DNA of 64,000 nt from Candidatus Bathyarchaeota archaeon (GCA_030739585.1 JASLYX010000001.1:186001-250000), one strand, 5' to 3'; shown: positions 32,425 to 42,056, numbered from the stretch's first letter. Translations and numbers: made by a program. The notes: generated by a model not told the origin, from the letters alone.

Positions 32425-33627
32425 ATGTCCAGGAGAGGTTTGGACTTGGACGAAGTTCCTATCCCCTCCAGCAGGAAGGTGCGTCTCCTTATTGTCCTGG
32501 TTTTCGGTATCTTTCTCTTCATCTCCTCCTTAGAGGGGGTAAAGAGCGGTTTCAAGCTCATCTTCTTCGAGTGGCAGAAGAGTATCCTCACAATGATCAC
32601 GGACAACACTGCCCCTCTCACGGGGCTTGCAATTGGGATCCTGAGCACAGCCTTGGTCCAGAGCAGTAGCGCCGTGATAGCAGCGACTATGGTATCTATG
32701 TCTGGAATGGTGGCGAGCGGCCTCCCCATGGTGGACGCCATGAGGTTCGGGGTCCCCATGGTGCTGGGCGCAAACATCGGGACCACGGTTACCAATACCA
32801 TCGTGATCTTCGGTGTGAGGCGGGGGATGACCATGAATGAGTTCGGGGACACCATCCCTGGGGTCATCGTCGACGACGTCTACGAGGCCCTTACCATTGG
32901 TATCTTTTTCATTTTAGAGATGACCACGGGGGCTATCAGTAAGACCACACTCAGGATTGGCGAATATCTCTCAAGCTCCCTGGGGCTTAAAGCGGTCCTT
33001 GCCTCCTTCGACAAGACCATCATCGACATCGTCATCAAGGAGCCTTTAATCAATCCCCTGAAAAACCTCATTGTGGATTTTACAGGGCAGAGAATCGGTG
33101 GTGTTGTCCTGTTCGTCTTCTGGTTCCTGACCATCATTTTCTCCATGGGGCTCATTACCAAGGGTCTTGAGAACCTTATTCAGACGGACTGGGAGGAAAA
33201 GATTAAGATGGCCTTCAATAGCCCCGCGAGGAGCTTCTTTACAGGATTCTCTATCACCTGGCTTGTGGGTAGTAGTAGCATTGGGACCTCCTTGATCATT
33301 CCTTTCTTGGCGACGAAGGTGGTAGATCTCAAGAAGGCTTACCCATACCTGTGTGGGTGCAATATGGGGACCACAGTGGATCTATCCCAGATCTACGGAT
33401 ACCTCGCTGGGGGGATGGTGGGGGTAATGCTAGGGTTGGCCCACGTTATGCTCAACATAGTTGCTCTGTTGCTATGGCTGGTGTCTCCTTTGCGCTTTGT
33501 TCCCGTGAGGATCGCAGAGTGGATAGGGGCTATTATCCAGACCAATGAGAACGCCGCTATTAGACTCGTTATCTGGGTCATTGTACTATTCTTCCTGCTT
33601 CCCATTGTGCTCATCTATATCGTGTGA
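32425..33627 (+). CDS. Na+/phosphate cotransporter family protein (NptA/PF02690)
   Basis: Inner-membrane phosphate importer of 400 residues. It has two repeated halves with the QSSSA motif (TALVQSSSAVIAAT) and, in the second half, a matching SSSIGTSLIIPF. About eight to nine hydrophobic segments are visible. Unlike bacterial forms it has no fused PhoU domain. Instead, two PhoU-like genes follow on the same strand. ATG start at 32425. Confidence 0.9.
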   Translation: MSRRGLDLDEVPIPSSRKVRLLIVLVFGIFLFISSLEGVKSGFKLIFFEWQKSILTMITDNTAPLTGLAIGILSTALVQSSSAVIAATMVSMSGMVASGLPMVDAMRFGVPMVLGANIGTTVTNTIVIFGVRRGMTMNEFGDTIPGVIVDDVYEALTIGIFFILEMTTGAISKTTLRIGEYLSSSLGLKAVLASFDKTIIDIVIKEPLINPLKNLIVDFTGQRIGGVVLFVFWFLTIIFSMGLITKGLENLIQTDWEEKIKMAFNSPARSFFTGFSITWLVGSSSIGTSLIIPFLATKVVDLKKAYPYLCGCNMGTTVDLSQIYGYLAGGMVGVMLGLAHVMLNIVALLLWLVSPLRFVPVRIAEWIGAIIQTNENAAIRLVIWVIVLFFLLPIVLIYIV

Positions 33628-33686
33628 TGAATCTGAAATAATGGTCAAAGCTTTTATTGTAGACGGGAAAACGAGGAGAACTGAGT

Positions 33687-34355
33687 ATGAGTGAACGCCT
33701 GAGAAGATGGTTCGGAGACTATAGGAACCAGATAGTCCTAGATATGGTCAGGGAACACCTGACTCTCACCAAGAACGCTGTCTACTCCCTGTACGAAATG
33801 GTGAGCGCCGCGGGTGTTGACTCTTCCAGCAAGAAGACGATCTACAATAAGGTGTCGGACTTCGAGAAGAGGGCGGATGAGCTTCGCAGGGGAATGATCG
33901 TAAGACTCACTGAGAGAGACATTTTTCCCTCAGAGCGGGAGGATCTTATGGAGTTAGTGAGGTCCGTGGACTGGGTAGCTGACTGGTCCAGGGAGGCGGG
34001 GAGGATCTTGCTCATCATCCCTTTCGATAAGTCCCCCGAGGAGGTGAGACAAAAGGCCCTTGAGATGAGCAAGGGCCTCATCACGAGCGTAGACATTCTG
34101 GCGGAATGCATTAGCATCCTGTCTGAGGATGGACTCAAAGCCATAGCCCTAGCGGACCAGGTCGAGCTCCTCGAGGAGGACATTGACGATCTCTACAGCC
34201 AGGCAAGAATAAGTATTGCCACCCTGGAGTTTCCAGACTTTAGCCGCGGCGCGTTGTTACTCCTCAACGAGTTTTTCGACGCCCTTGAAACGGTGGCTGA
34301 TTGGTGCGAAAACACCGTTGATGTCGTTCGTGCAATTGCTGTGAGGATCCAGTAA
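33687..34355 (+). CDS. PhoU-like (DUF47) protein, copy 1
   Basis: All-helical protein of 222 residues in the DUF47/TIGR00153 family, thought to regulate phosphate uptake. LTLTKNAVYSLYEMV, the acidic EKRADELRR and VELLEEDIDDLYS with DWCENTVDVVRAIA are the metal-binding and helix-core motifs. It starts 60 bp after the transporter gene, with AGGAG before the ATG. Probably made in one transcript with the transporter. Confidence 0.88.
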   Translation: MSERLRRWFGDYRNQIVLDMVREHLTLTKNAVYSLYEMVSAAGVDSSSKKTIYNKVSDFEKRADELRRGMIVRLTERDIFPSEREDLMELVRSVDWVADWSREAGRILLIIPFDKSPEEVRQKALEMSKGLITSVDILAECISILSEDGLKAIALADQVELLEEDIDDLYSQARISIATLEFPDFSRGALLLLNEFFDALETVADWCENTVDVVRAIAVRIQ

Positions 34356-34635
34356 GCCTTAGGGTTTTATCACTTATTGTTACAAGTTGTGGGATGTCTC
34401 TTATTCTTCTCGCTAAACCAATAGGCCTATTTAAGCGCCAACCGTAATATACTCTGGTCTTCATCATCGCCATCCTCAGTATCTTCTCTAGAACTTCCTC
34501 AGCCACTTTAATAGTGGAGACCCTAACCGAAATTATCGTTTCTTTGTCAGGGGCACAAGCAGACTGCGCGAGCAGACTAGTGATTTGATGCGTGGACCAT
34601 ATCCCCGACTCTGGGAGGCTGTCATTGACCTTCAT
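34264..34635 (-). CDS. Doubtful leftward gene between the two PhoU-like genes
   Basis: 123 residues from an ATG at 34635. The first 85 lie in the 430-bp spacer and have ordinary protein composition (TIISVRVSTIKVAEEVLEKI, then RVYYGWRLNRPIG). The last 30 are antisense to copy 1. It has no recognised family. It may be a decaying gene whose real end is lost, or chance. Confidence 0.25.
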   Translation of the reverse strand: MKVNDSLPESGIWSTHQITSLLAQSACAPDKETIISVRVSTIKVAEEVLEKILRMAMMKTRVYYGWRLNRPIGLARRIRDIPQLVTISDKTLRLTGSSQQLHERHQRCFRTNQPPFQGRRKTR

Positions 34636-34748
34636 CGTGATATTTCATTTTTACCTAACTTTGTAATGTTAGTGTATATCTTCTAATATTGGGATCTGAA
34701 TAGGTAAATATTTAATCGATTGTTAAAATTAATAATGAGGCTGTACTG

Positions 34749-34787
34749 ATGGACCCTGATAATGCTGTAAAGGAGGGTATTGATTGA
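34749..34787 (+). CDS. Possible leader peptide overlapping PhoU-like copy 2
   Basis: A 12-codon frame (MDPDNAVKEGID) with GAGG 8 nt before its ATG. Its stop overlaps the TTG of copy 2 as TTGA. The ribosome site of copy 2 (AGGAGGG, 34771-34777) lies inside it. It could couple the two or be chance. Confidence 0.3.
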   Translation: MDPDNAVKEGID

Positions 34788-35497
34788 GTCCACGTTTATC
34801 CAGCTTCCTTCAATTTAAGATTCAAAGTACAAGGAGACTATTAGGATGGATAACTCCTAAGCGGGGGGAGGACGTTCTCAAAATGGTGGAGGATCACCTT
34901 GAGCTCACCAAGAACGCTGTCAGTAGTCTCTACAAACTTGTGGAGTCGGCGAGCGAAGATGGGGAAGACACCAAGCGGCTCTATAACAGTCTATCAGCTC
35001 TCGAGATGGAGGCCGATGACCTGAGGCGTCAGATGGTGCAGGAGCTTACCAAGGGGGAGATGTTTCCTGAGGAGAGGGAGGACCTCATGGAGCTCGTCAG
35101 GGCGGTTGACTGGATCGCGGACTGGTCTAAGGAGGCTGGCAGGATACTGATCGTCATCCCCTTTAGGAAGAGCCCTCAGGCGATGAAAAAGGCCGCCCAG
35201 GATATGTGCAGGGCGAACCTAGACTGTGTCACCGTCCTTGCAAAGTGTATACACGAGCTCCACGCCAACAATCACAAGGAGGCCCTCAACCTCGCAAACC
35301 AAGTGGAACTCCTCGAGGAGGATCTGGACGAACTATACAGCATTGCCAGGGGATACTTGGCTATAATGGAGTTCACCGATTTCAGCACGGGATCCCTCAT
35401 CCTGCTCAACATGTTCCTTAACGCCCTGGAGACTATAGCGGATTGGTGTGAGAACACCGCCGACATCGTGAGGGCTATAGCCGTCAGGATCCAGTAA
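34784..35497 (+). CDS. PhoU-like (DUF47) protein, copy 2
   Basis: Paralogue of copy 1, 237 residues, with the same blocks: LELTKNAVSSLYKLV, MEADDLRRQM, EREDLMELVRAVDWIADWS and DWCENTADIVRAIA. It has a basic N-terminal extension (SFLQFKIQSTRRLLGW). The start is a TTG at 34784, 6 nt after the strong ribosome site AGGAGGG. Two PhoU-like proteins with one transporter suggest different partners or a heteromer. The two C-termini are almost identical, so a fairly old duplication under conservation is likely. Confidence 0.88.
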   Translation: MSPRLSSFLQFKIQSTRRLLGWITPKRGEDVLKMVEDHLELTKNAVSSLYKLVESASEDGEDTKRLYNSLSALEMEADDLRRQMVQELTKGEMFPEEREDLMELVRAVDWIADWSKEAGRILIVIPFRKSPQAMKKAAQDMCRANLDCVTVLAKCIHELHANNHKEALNLANQVELLEEDLDELYSIARGYLAIMEFTDFSTGSLILLNMFLNALETIADWCENTADIVRAIAVRIQ

Positions 35498-35553
35498 GCA
35501 ATCTCTGGCAAGAAAATATAAAAAGAAAAAGTATGCCCCTTAAGGTTTCAGGA

Positions 35554-35757
35554 TCAATCTTCGACGATGATAGCCTGGGTGGGGCAAGCACTGACGCATG
35601 CCATGCACTGGATGCAATCCTCTTCGCGCGGAGCGAACGATTTGTCTTCATTATTATGTTCTGCTGAAGGCAGTATGTCGAAGACATTCATAGGGCAAAT
35701 ATCCGCACAGATGCAGTCTCCGTTACAAAGGTTTCGGTCCACGATAACTCTAACCAT
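35554..35757 (-). CDS. Ferredoxin with two 4Fe-4S clusters
   Basis: 67 residues. The two cluster motifs are CNGDCICADICP and CIQCMACVSACP. The protein has 8 cysteines in ferredoxin spacing, with a longer loop between them. It is divergent from the 2-oxoacid oxidoreductase and is its probable electron acceptor. ATG at 35757. Confidence 0.92.
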   Translation of the reverse strand: MVRVIVDRNLCNGDCICADICPMNVFDILPSAEHNNEDKSFAPREEDCIQCMACVSACPTQAIIVED

Positions 35758-35968
35758 TTTTTACACCGCTAGTGGTCGAAGAAGAGTATTTTTCGCAGTC
35801 TTTAAATCTTTTCAATTTTTTCAATTACCCAATATAGTTTTTTCCAGGAGTATATTCGAAATAAGTGGTGATGAATTTTAAATTTCTTTTAAATACAAGC
35901 TTATTGAGCGGAGTTAAAGATATTCACCCATATAGGCTACCGATTTAATTGGATAGGTTAGAAGACTG

Positions 35969-37717
35969 TTGTTGGGCTTTCCACAGAAATTAAAGAATAG
36001 AGTAACGTTTCGCATCGGGGGGGAGGCAGGACAGGGGATCACCAGGGGAGGCTCTGTCCTTGGGCTGGCTCTCACCAGGGCTGGACTCAACGTCTTCGGG
36101 GCCAATGAATTTCCATCAATCGTCCGTGGTGGGCACAACTCCTACACCCTCACGGTCTCCAAGAAGGAGGTATACGCCCAGGATGACTTGATTGACATCG
36201 TCATAGCCCTTAACAAAGAGACGGCGCTCCTGAACCGTCATGAGATTCAAAAAGGGGGAGGGGTCATCTACGATGAGAACATCGATTTCGGGGAGGGGGA
36301 GTTATCTCGGGAAGGTGTTAGACTCTTCCCGATACCCCTGACAGAAATCGTCAAAGAGATCGGTGGACCTATTATCATGAGGAACTCGGTTGCCATGGGC
36401 GCCGCTATAGCCTACTTGGGACTCGACTCAGGACCCCTAGAGGGGGTGATCACTGAGGTCTTCACCGGGAGACCGAACGTGGTAGAGTCCAACGTGAGGG
36501 CAATCCGGATGGGACATAATTATGCAAGGGAGTACCACAAGTTCAACGGAGGATTGAAAGCCGAGGAGTCGAGCACCAGCCGGATAATGGTGACGGGAGG
36601 CGAGGCAATTGCCCTCGGGGCGATTGGGGCCGGATGCTCGTTCTACTCGGCTTATCCGATGACGCCAGCTAGCGGACTTCTCCACTACTTCATCTCCAAG
36701 GAACAGGAGGCTGAAATGGTTGTCCTTCAGGCTGAAAGTGAGATAGCAGCGGTCACAATGGCTGTAGGAGCCGCATACGCAGGGCTAAGGTCGATGACTG
36801 GGACATCTGGGGGAGGATTCTGCCTCATGACCGAGGGATTTGGCCTTGCCGGGGCCACCGAGACTCCCATTGTGGTCATGCTTGGGCAGCGCCCAGGCCC
36901 CAGCACTGGGATGCCCACATATACTGCTCAGGCCGACCTCCTCTTCGCGATCCACTCCTCCCATGGAGAATTCCCCAGAGTTGTCGTCGCCCCAGGTGAC
37001 GTTGACGACTGCTTCACCCGCACCGTGGAGGTCTTTAACCTCGCCGAGAAATATCAAATTCCTGCTATAATCCTCGGAGACAAATATCTCTTAGAGAGCC
37101 ACAAGTCTACATATCCATTTGACTCAGGAAATATTGAGATCGAGCGGGGAGGACTTATCAACAAATGGAAAGGGGAGAAGTATAAACGATACGAGATCAC
37201 AGAGAGCGGAGTCTCCCCCAAGGTCATATTGGGAACTCAGGGGGCTACAATGCTTGCTAACGGGAATGAGCACGATGAATATGGGTTTACAACCGTTGAT
37301 CCCGTAAGGGTAGTGGCCATGGCAGACAAACGCTTTAGGAAGAGAAGACACCTTGTTGATGATATTAACGGACTTGACCCTGTGAAGGTGTTCGGGGAGG
37401 TCGACTCCGATGTGACCCTCATAGGCTGGGGGTCCACGAAAGGGCCTACTCTTGAGGCACTCGGGCTCCTAAAGAGGGAAGGGATCAATGCGAGATTTAT
37501 CCAGATTGTTTACATGGAGCCCTTTCCTGCAGAGGCGTTCAATAAAGCGATGGAGGGCCGAGGTAGATCCATGTTACTGGAGACTAACATCACAAACCAA
37601 CTCGGGAGGCTCATCAGGGAGCACACTGGCCATGGGTTCGATATGACCTACGCCAAGTATAATGGGCGGCCCTTCAATCCAAGGGAGATCACCGCCGAGG
37701 CAAGGAAGTTGATTTGA
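35969..37717 (+). CDS. korA: 2-oxoacid:ferredoxin oxidoreductase, fused gamma-alpha subunit
   Basis: 582 residues. The N-terminal gamma domain (RIGGEAGQGITRGGS, then GHNSYTLTVS) is followed by the pyrimidine-binding alpha domain (SAYPMTPASGLLHY, then TGTSGGGFCLM) and a C-terminal domain (IGWGSTKGPTLEAL). This fused form with a separate beta subunit is the crenarchaeal-type two-subunit enzyme. It oxidises 2-oxoglutarate, pyruvate or other 2-oxoacids to acyl-CoA. The start is a TTG at 35969. The substrate cannot be told from sequence alone. Confidence 0.92.
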   Translation: MLGFPQKLKNRVTFRIGGEAGQGITRGGSVLGLALTRAGLNVFGANEFPSIVRGGHNSYTLTVSKKEVYAQDDLIDIVIALNKETALLNRHEIQKGGGVIYDENIDFGEGELSREGVRLFPIPLTEIVKEIGGPIIMRNSVAMGAAIAYLGLDSGPLEGVITEVFTGRPNVVESNVRAIRMGHNYAREYHKFNGGLKAEESSTSRIMVTGGEAIALGAIGAGCSFYSAYPMTPASGLLHYFISKEQEAEMVVLQAESEIAAVTMAVGAAYAGLRSMTGTSGGGFCLMTEGFGLAGATETPIVVMLGQRPGPSTGMPTYTAQADLLFAIHSSHGEFPRVVVAPGDVDDCFTRTVEVFNLAEKYQIPAIILGDKYLLESHKSTYPFDSGNIEIERGGLINKWKGEKYKRYEITESGVSPKVILGTQGATMLANGNEHDEYGFTTVDPVRVVAMADKRFRKRRHLVDDINGLDPVKVFGEVDSDVTLIGWGSTKGPTLEALGLLKREGINARFIQIVYMEPFPAEAFNKAMEGRGRSMLLETNITNQLGRLIREHTGHGFDMTYAKYNGRPFNPREITAEARKLI

Positions 37718-38574
37718 TGGCTTCGATACGAGAGCTAGACACCGGTCAGAAGAATTATTGGTGCCCTGGTTGCGGTAACTTTGGCCTCCTCAACGGCGTA
37801 AAGAGGGCTATCGCACGGCTCAGGCTCCGCCAGGATCAGATTACCGCGGTGACGGGGATAGGATGCCACGGAAAGACTACTAACTACTTCGCCGTCAACG
37901 GTTTTCATGTCATCCACGGCAGGGTCCTCCCCGTTGCCACCGCAATCAAGCTCGCTAACAAGGCTCAGACGGTAGTTGGCTTCGCTGGGGATGGGGACGC
38001 TTACGGGATCGGAATGGGGCACTTTCCTCATGCCGCCCGTAGGAATCCGAACATCACCCTTCTAGTTCATAACAATCTCATATACGGCCTCACCACAGGA
38101 CAGACCAGCCCAACCACCACGCCTGGCCATATCACCAAAACCTCCCCGAAAGGCGCGTTTGAAGAGGCCATTAACCCCATCTCTACGGCCCTCGCAAGCA
38201 ACGCCAGCTTCGTCGCCCGTGGCTATGTCGGGGAGATGGATCATCTCGTGGACCTCGTAGAGGAGGCACTTAGGTTCAGGGGCTTCGCCCTCGTGGACAT
38301 TCTTCAGCCCTGTATAGCGTGGAACCGCATCAATACCTACCAATTCTATAATGAAAGGATCTACAAACTCGGGGAGAGCGGCCACGATCCCACTGACCTC
38401 CAAGTCGCCTACAAACGGGCGGAAGAATGGTCCAAACGGATTCCGATAGGGGTCTTCTACAGGGTGGAGCGCCCCACGTACGGGGATAACTTCCCTGTGC
38501 TTGCCGGGAAGCCCATGGTCCGGAAGAGACCAGACGGAGGGATAGTCTCCAAGCTGATCTCCGAGTTCACCTGA
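37717..38574 (+). CDS. korB: 2-oxoacid:ferredoxin oxidoreductase, beta subunit
   Basis: 285 residues. TPP and Mg binding lies in GFAGDGDAYGIGMGHF, and the cluster cysteines are in YWCPGCGNF and a later VDILQPCIAW. The ATG overlaps the stop of the alpha gene as TGATG. It forms one enzyme with the upstream subunit and presumably reduces the ferredoxin encoded at 35554. Confidence 0.93.
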   Translation: MASIRELDTGQKNYWCPGCGNFGLLNGVKRAIARLRLRQDQITAVTGIGCHGKTTNYFAVNGFHVIHGRVLPVATAIKLANKAQTVVGFAGDGDAYGIGMGHFPHAARRNPNITLLVHNNLIYGLTTGQTSPTTTPGHITKTSPKGAFEEAINPISTALASNASFVARGYVGEMDHLVDLVEEALRFRGFALVDILQPCIAWNRINTYQFYNERIYKLGESGHDPTDLQVAYKRAEEWSKRIPIGVFYRVERPTYGDNFPVLAGKPMVRKRPDGGIVSKLISEFT

Positions 38575-38677
38575 TTAAGGCAAGCGCTAGACTCCTTGAT
38601 AGAGCTTGTTCGGAAGTTCAGAACCTGATATGTTTGTAAAACATTTTGGCAGATCCGACGATCTGGTTTAGGTTTCC

Positions 38678-39637
38678 TCATCCGCTTACTGGATAGTCCG
38701 GGGTCTCCCCTTTCAGCACCTTGAGGACGCCCTCAGCCACCTGGACCGCCATTCTTTTCATGGCCTCCTCGCTGCTAGCTGCTAGATGGGGAGTGAGGAC
38801 AACATTATCCATGGAAACCAAGGGGTTTCTAGGATCCAAGGGCTCCTCCGCAAAGACATCGAGCCCCGCCCCTGCAATCTTCCCGTTGTTCAACGCCGCG
38901 ATAAGCGCCACTTGGTCGATGATCTGGCCCCTTGCGGTGTTTACAATATAGACGCCGTCTTTCATCGCAGCTATTCGTCTCGCGTCGATGAGGTGGTGGG
39001 TCTCCCTGGTGTAGGGGAGGCTGAGGCTAATGATGTCGCTCCGCTCGATGAGGGAATCGAGGGTAGCGTACTCGATGCAAATCTCCTGCTCTAGATCAGG
39101 CTTCCTCGTTCGGGAGTGGTACAGGAGTTCTACCTCAAAGGATTTCAGTCTCCTCGCCGTTGCAGCCCCAATCTTACCGAGACCAACGATCCCCACTGTC
39201 TTTCCCATGACTTCTATCCCCCACAGGTCACTATATTTTCTGTGCCATTCTCCTGCCCTAACAGCCTTGTCAGCACTTACTATCCGCCTAGATAGAGCGA
39301 AGAGCAAGGCGACGGCCATCTCAGCAACGGATTCGGAGAGGGCGAAGGGGGTGTTCAGAACAATTTTACCCAGGTCTTTAGCGGACTCAAGGTCGACGTG
39401 ATCGCAGCCTATACCATGGACCCCCACCGCTTTCAGCAGCGGAGCGGACTCCATAAATCCCCGGGTGACTTTGATTCCTCCACGGGTGATGAGGGCGGCT
39501 GCCCATGGGGCTTCGGCCTTGAGGGTCTCCTCGTTGGAGCTTGGCGGGAGCTGAACGACCTCAACTCCCTTGCTCTCCAGGAGCTTGATGCCTGCTTTAT
39601 GGATGGGCTCAGTTACTATGACTTTGTGCGCTGGCAT
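38678..39637 (-). CDS. 2-hydroxyacid dehydrogenase (phosphoglycerate dehydrogenase-like)
   Basis: NAD-dependent D-2-hydroxyacid dehydrogenase of 319 residues. The Rossmann motif is GIVGLGKIGAATARRL. Catalytic residues lie in NTARGQIID (Arg), DVFAEEPLD (Glu) and TPHLAAS (His). It lacks the C-terminal ACT domain, so it is either a short SerA or a broad 2-hydroxyacid dehydrogenase. There is no serB or serC next to it. Confidence 0.85.
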   Translation of the reverse strand: MPAHKVIVTEPIHKAGIKLLESKGVEVVQLPPSSNEETLKAEAPWAAALITRGGIKVTRGFMESAPLLKAVGVHGIGCDHVDLESAKDLGKIVLNTPFALSESVAEMAVALLFALSRRIVSADKAVRAGEWHRKYSDLWGIEVMGKTVGIVGLGKIGAATARRLKSFEVELLYHSRTRKPDLEQEICIEYATLDSLIERSDIISLSLPYTRETHHLIDARRIAAMKDGVYIVNTARGQIIDQVALIAALNNGKIAGAGLDVFAEEPLDPRNPLVSMDNVVLTPHLAASSEEAMKRMAVQVAEGVLKVLKGETPDYPVSG

Positions 39638-39888
39638 GGGAGTCTTCCTTTGATCATTCTCACCACGGTAAAAAGGTGATCATGGCTGTAATGCCTTGAC
39701 TTTCTCCGTCTGAGGCTCTCTGGGGTTTCGGACTTGCTCCTATGGATGGCCTCCCCTAGACGAATAGAAAGCACATCAAAGGCCTCAAGGAGGTCCCAAG
39801 CCCCGGCCTCAGTGTTGACCTGATCCGCCTGGCCCAGGGCCCGTCCTGTGAGTTCGTAACGGGTTTTTTCTCCCCTTAGCTGGGATCG
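39616..39888 (-). pseudogene. Unrecognised remnant between the PPC relic and the dehydrogenase
   Basis: An open leftward stretch without a start codon, directly continuing the frame of the PPC relic after its TAG. It reads TRYELTGRALGQADQVN, AWDLLEAFDVLSIRLGEAI and ESLRRRKSRHYSHDH, then runs 20 bp into the dehydrogenase gene. Composition is protein-like, but no family is recognised. Confidence 0.3.
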
Positions 39889-40396
39889 CTAAATTCTGAT
39901 GGAGACCTTAGTGATATTGGGCCTAAACCGTCTGGTTCTCTTGACGACTCGCATGAACTTTGCCTCGGCGGTTGCCCTCCCGAAAAAGTATTCCTCCGCC
40001 ATCTCCATTATAGCGAACTCCAAGAACCAAAAGACCAAGTATCCCCAAATAATGTGGTCCCCGATGACGCTGATCTCGTCCCCTTGGCCAGAGGAGAGGG
40101 TGGAGATGGGCTTGGACAAGGGGCTCTCCTTTAACTAGTGTGACGTTCCCGGAGATAGATAGGATCTCTAGGGGTTTCCAAAATGAGATGAAGGACCCAT
40201 TGACGTCTAATATTGGGTAATCCATGGGGAACTTCTTGCAGTTTCTTGGCCTAATTTGCTTCAGGAGACCTGCACCAGCGAGAGCAACTCTTAACGTGAT
40301 CCCCTCCTCGACCGCGATTTTTTGGAGGCTGCGGAGGAGGGTGCCCTCAGGTTTAACCCTCGTGATTATGACTCAGTTAGGCTGCCCTGTTCTCAC
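39889..40396 (-). pseudogene. Broken PPC-domain (DUF296) DNA-binding-type gene
   Basis: The leftward frame reads IITRVKPEGTLLRSLQKI, AVEEGITLRVALAGAGLL, YPILDVNGSFISFWKPLE, ILSISGNVTLVKGEPLVQAH. It then changes frame near 40090 and continues as SGQGDEISVIGDHIIWGYL, then EFAIMEMAEEYFFG. This follows the PPC/DUF296 fold (PLEILSLSGN, HAH, GGHL, E/AE) from end to end. The frameshift, a TGA before the IITRV part and changes in conserved GGHL and HAH residues show a dead gene. Intact PPC proteins are often nucleoid or regulatory proteins. Confidence 0.75.
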
Positions 40397-40514
40397 GATG
40401 TATCTGTTGGTTACACTTAATCACTTTGAATGCCTGTATTCTAGGGGATATAAAAAACGCTGATTGGGTTGGGGAAGAGATTAATAGTTTACGGTACCCT
40501 TCATAGATGTCCCT

Positions 40515-42056
40515 GTGGGAACTTTATTGAGCAGAGACCAACCTTCCGAAGACAAAATTGATCATAGAGCGGAGAACAGAAGGCAGGAGAAGGCCTCTGC
40601 GGAGCGCCAACATGCAAAGGGTAAGCTCACAGCGAGGGAGCGGATAACTATTCTCCTGGATGAAGGAACCTTTGTGGAGCTTGATCCCTATTTGAAGCAT
40701 CGGGCCATAGCCTTTGGGATGGACAAAAGGAGGTGGCTTGGAGACGGCGTGGTCACCGGATCTGGCACCCTGGATGCGAAACTGGTCTACGTTTACTCTC
40801 AGGACTTTGGTTTTATGGGGGGGAGCCTCGGGGCGGTCCATGCAGAGAAGATTTGCCGAGTCCTTGATCTCGCCATCCGGAACGGCGCGCCAATAATCGG
40901 GTTCCATGACTCTGGGGGCGCCCGGATCCAGGAGGGGGTAGCTTCCTTAGGGGGTTATGGGGAGATCTTCAGGAGGATTGTTCGGGCCTCGGGAGTGATT
41001 CCCCAGATTGCTGTGATCGCTGGGCCCACGGCTGGTGGCGCGTCTTATTCCCCGGCCCTCATGGACTTCACCCTCATGGTGCAGGGTGTCGCGACTACAT
41101 TCATCACCGGCCCTAGAGTGGTGAAGCGAGTGACTGGGGAGGATGTGGACTCTGAAACCCTAGGAGGGGCCGACGTTCATGGATCCATTTCTGGAGTGGC
41201 TTCCCTCACTCTTAGCTCAGAGGCGGAGGCGGTGGAGTCCGTCAGAGCGATCTTGAGCTATCTTCCTGCGAACAACCTCGAAGACCCGCCGCGGGGTCCA
41301 TCAGTAGAGCCCTCTAGGGATGTTATGAGTGTCATCCCAGTTGAATCATGCCAGGTCTATGATACCTACCATCTTATTGAGGCCATAACAGATGCGAGGA
41401 GCTTTTTCGAGATCCAGTCTACCTACGCGACGAATGCGGTGGTGGGCTTCGGGAGGCTCGGGGGAAAAAGCATTGGGATCATCGCTTCTCAGCCCTCAGT
41501 TATGGCGCGGACCATGACCATTGACTCCTCCGATAAGATATCCCGCTTCGTGAGGCTCTGCGATGCCTTCAACCTCCCAGTTTTCACCCTCCAGAACGTT
41601 CCTGACTACATCTCCAGCTTAGACCAAGAGCACGGGGGCATCATCCGCCACGGGGCTAAAGTGATCTACGCATACTCGGATGCTACCGTTCCCAAGGTAA
41701 CGGTAATCCTCGGAAAGAGCTACGGGGGCGCCTACATTGCCCTGGGGAGCAAGCATCTGGGGACCGACTTCGTTTACGCCCTGCCAGGGGCTGAGATCGC
41801 CGTCATGGAAGCTGAGGGGGCGGTGGAGATCGTCTACAGGAGGGAGATTGCGGCAGATCCCAAGAAAAGATGTGAATTTATCACAATGTATCAGGAGGAG
41901 TTCTCTAATCCCTCGCAGGCGGCGAAACTTGGGTTCATCGACGACATCATAGAGCCAGAAGAGATCAGGCCCAGAGCTATCGCTGCATTCGAATTGCTCT
42001 CAAAGAAGCGGATGAAGGTTCAGTCCCCCCGTAAGCACGGAAACATGCCGGTCTAA
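40515..42056 (+). CDS. Acyl-CoA carboxylase carboxyltransferase subunit (PccB/MmdA type)
   Basis: 513 residues with the two crotonase-like halves of the beta subunit. HDSGGARIQEGVASLGGYGE and IAGPTAGGASYSPAL form the first active site; SYGGAYIALGSK and AVMEAEGAVEIVY the second. Members carboxylate propionyl- or acetyl-CoA, or decarboxylate methylmalonyl-CoA. No biotin carboxylase or biotin carrier is in the window, so its partners lie elsewhere. The start is a GTG at 40515; no better ATG is nearby. Confidence 0.92.
   Translation: MGTLLSRDQPSEDKIDHRAENRRQEKASAERQHAKGKLTARERITILLDEGTFVELDPYLKHRAIAFGMDKRRWLGDGVVTGSGTLDAKLVYVYSQDFGFMGGSLGAVHAEKICRVLDLAIRNGAPIIGFHDSGGARIQEGVASLGGYGEIFRRIVRASGVIPQIAVIAGPTAGGASYSPALMDFTLMVQGVATTFITGPRVVKRVTGEDVDSETLGGADVHGSISGVASLTLSSEAEAVESVRAILSYLPANNLEDPPRGPSVEPSRDVMSVIPVESCQVYDTYHLIEAITDARSFFEIQSTYATNAVVGFGRLGGKSIGIIASQPSVMARTMTIDSSDKISRFVRLCDAFNLPVFTLQNVPDYISSLDQEHGGIIRHGAKVIYAYSDATVPKVTVILGKSYGGAYIALGSKHLGTDFVYALPGAEIAVMEAEGAVEIVYRREIAADPKKRCEFITMYQEEFSNPSQAAKLGFIDDIIEPEEIRPRAIAAFELLSKKRMKVQSPRKHGNMPV

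Noticed and set aside
32340-32867. A 175-residue leftward open frame
   Set aside because: It is antisense to the Na/Pi transporter, whose QSSSA motif and membrane pattern are clear.
37120-37310. Small frames antisense to or out of frame with korA
   Set aside because: They lie wholly inside the conserved oxidoreductase gene.
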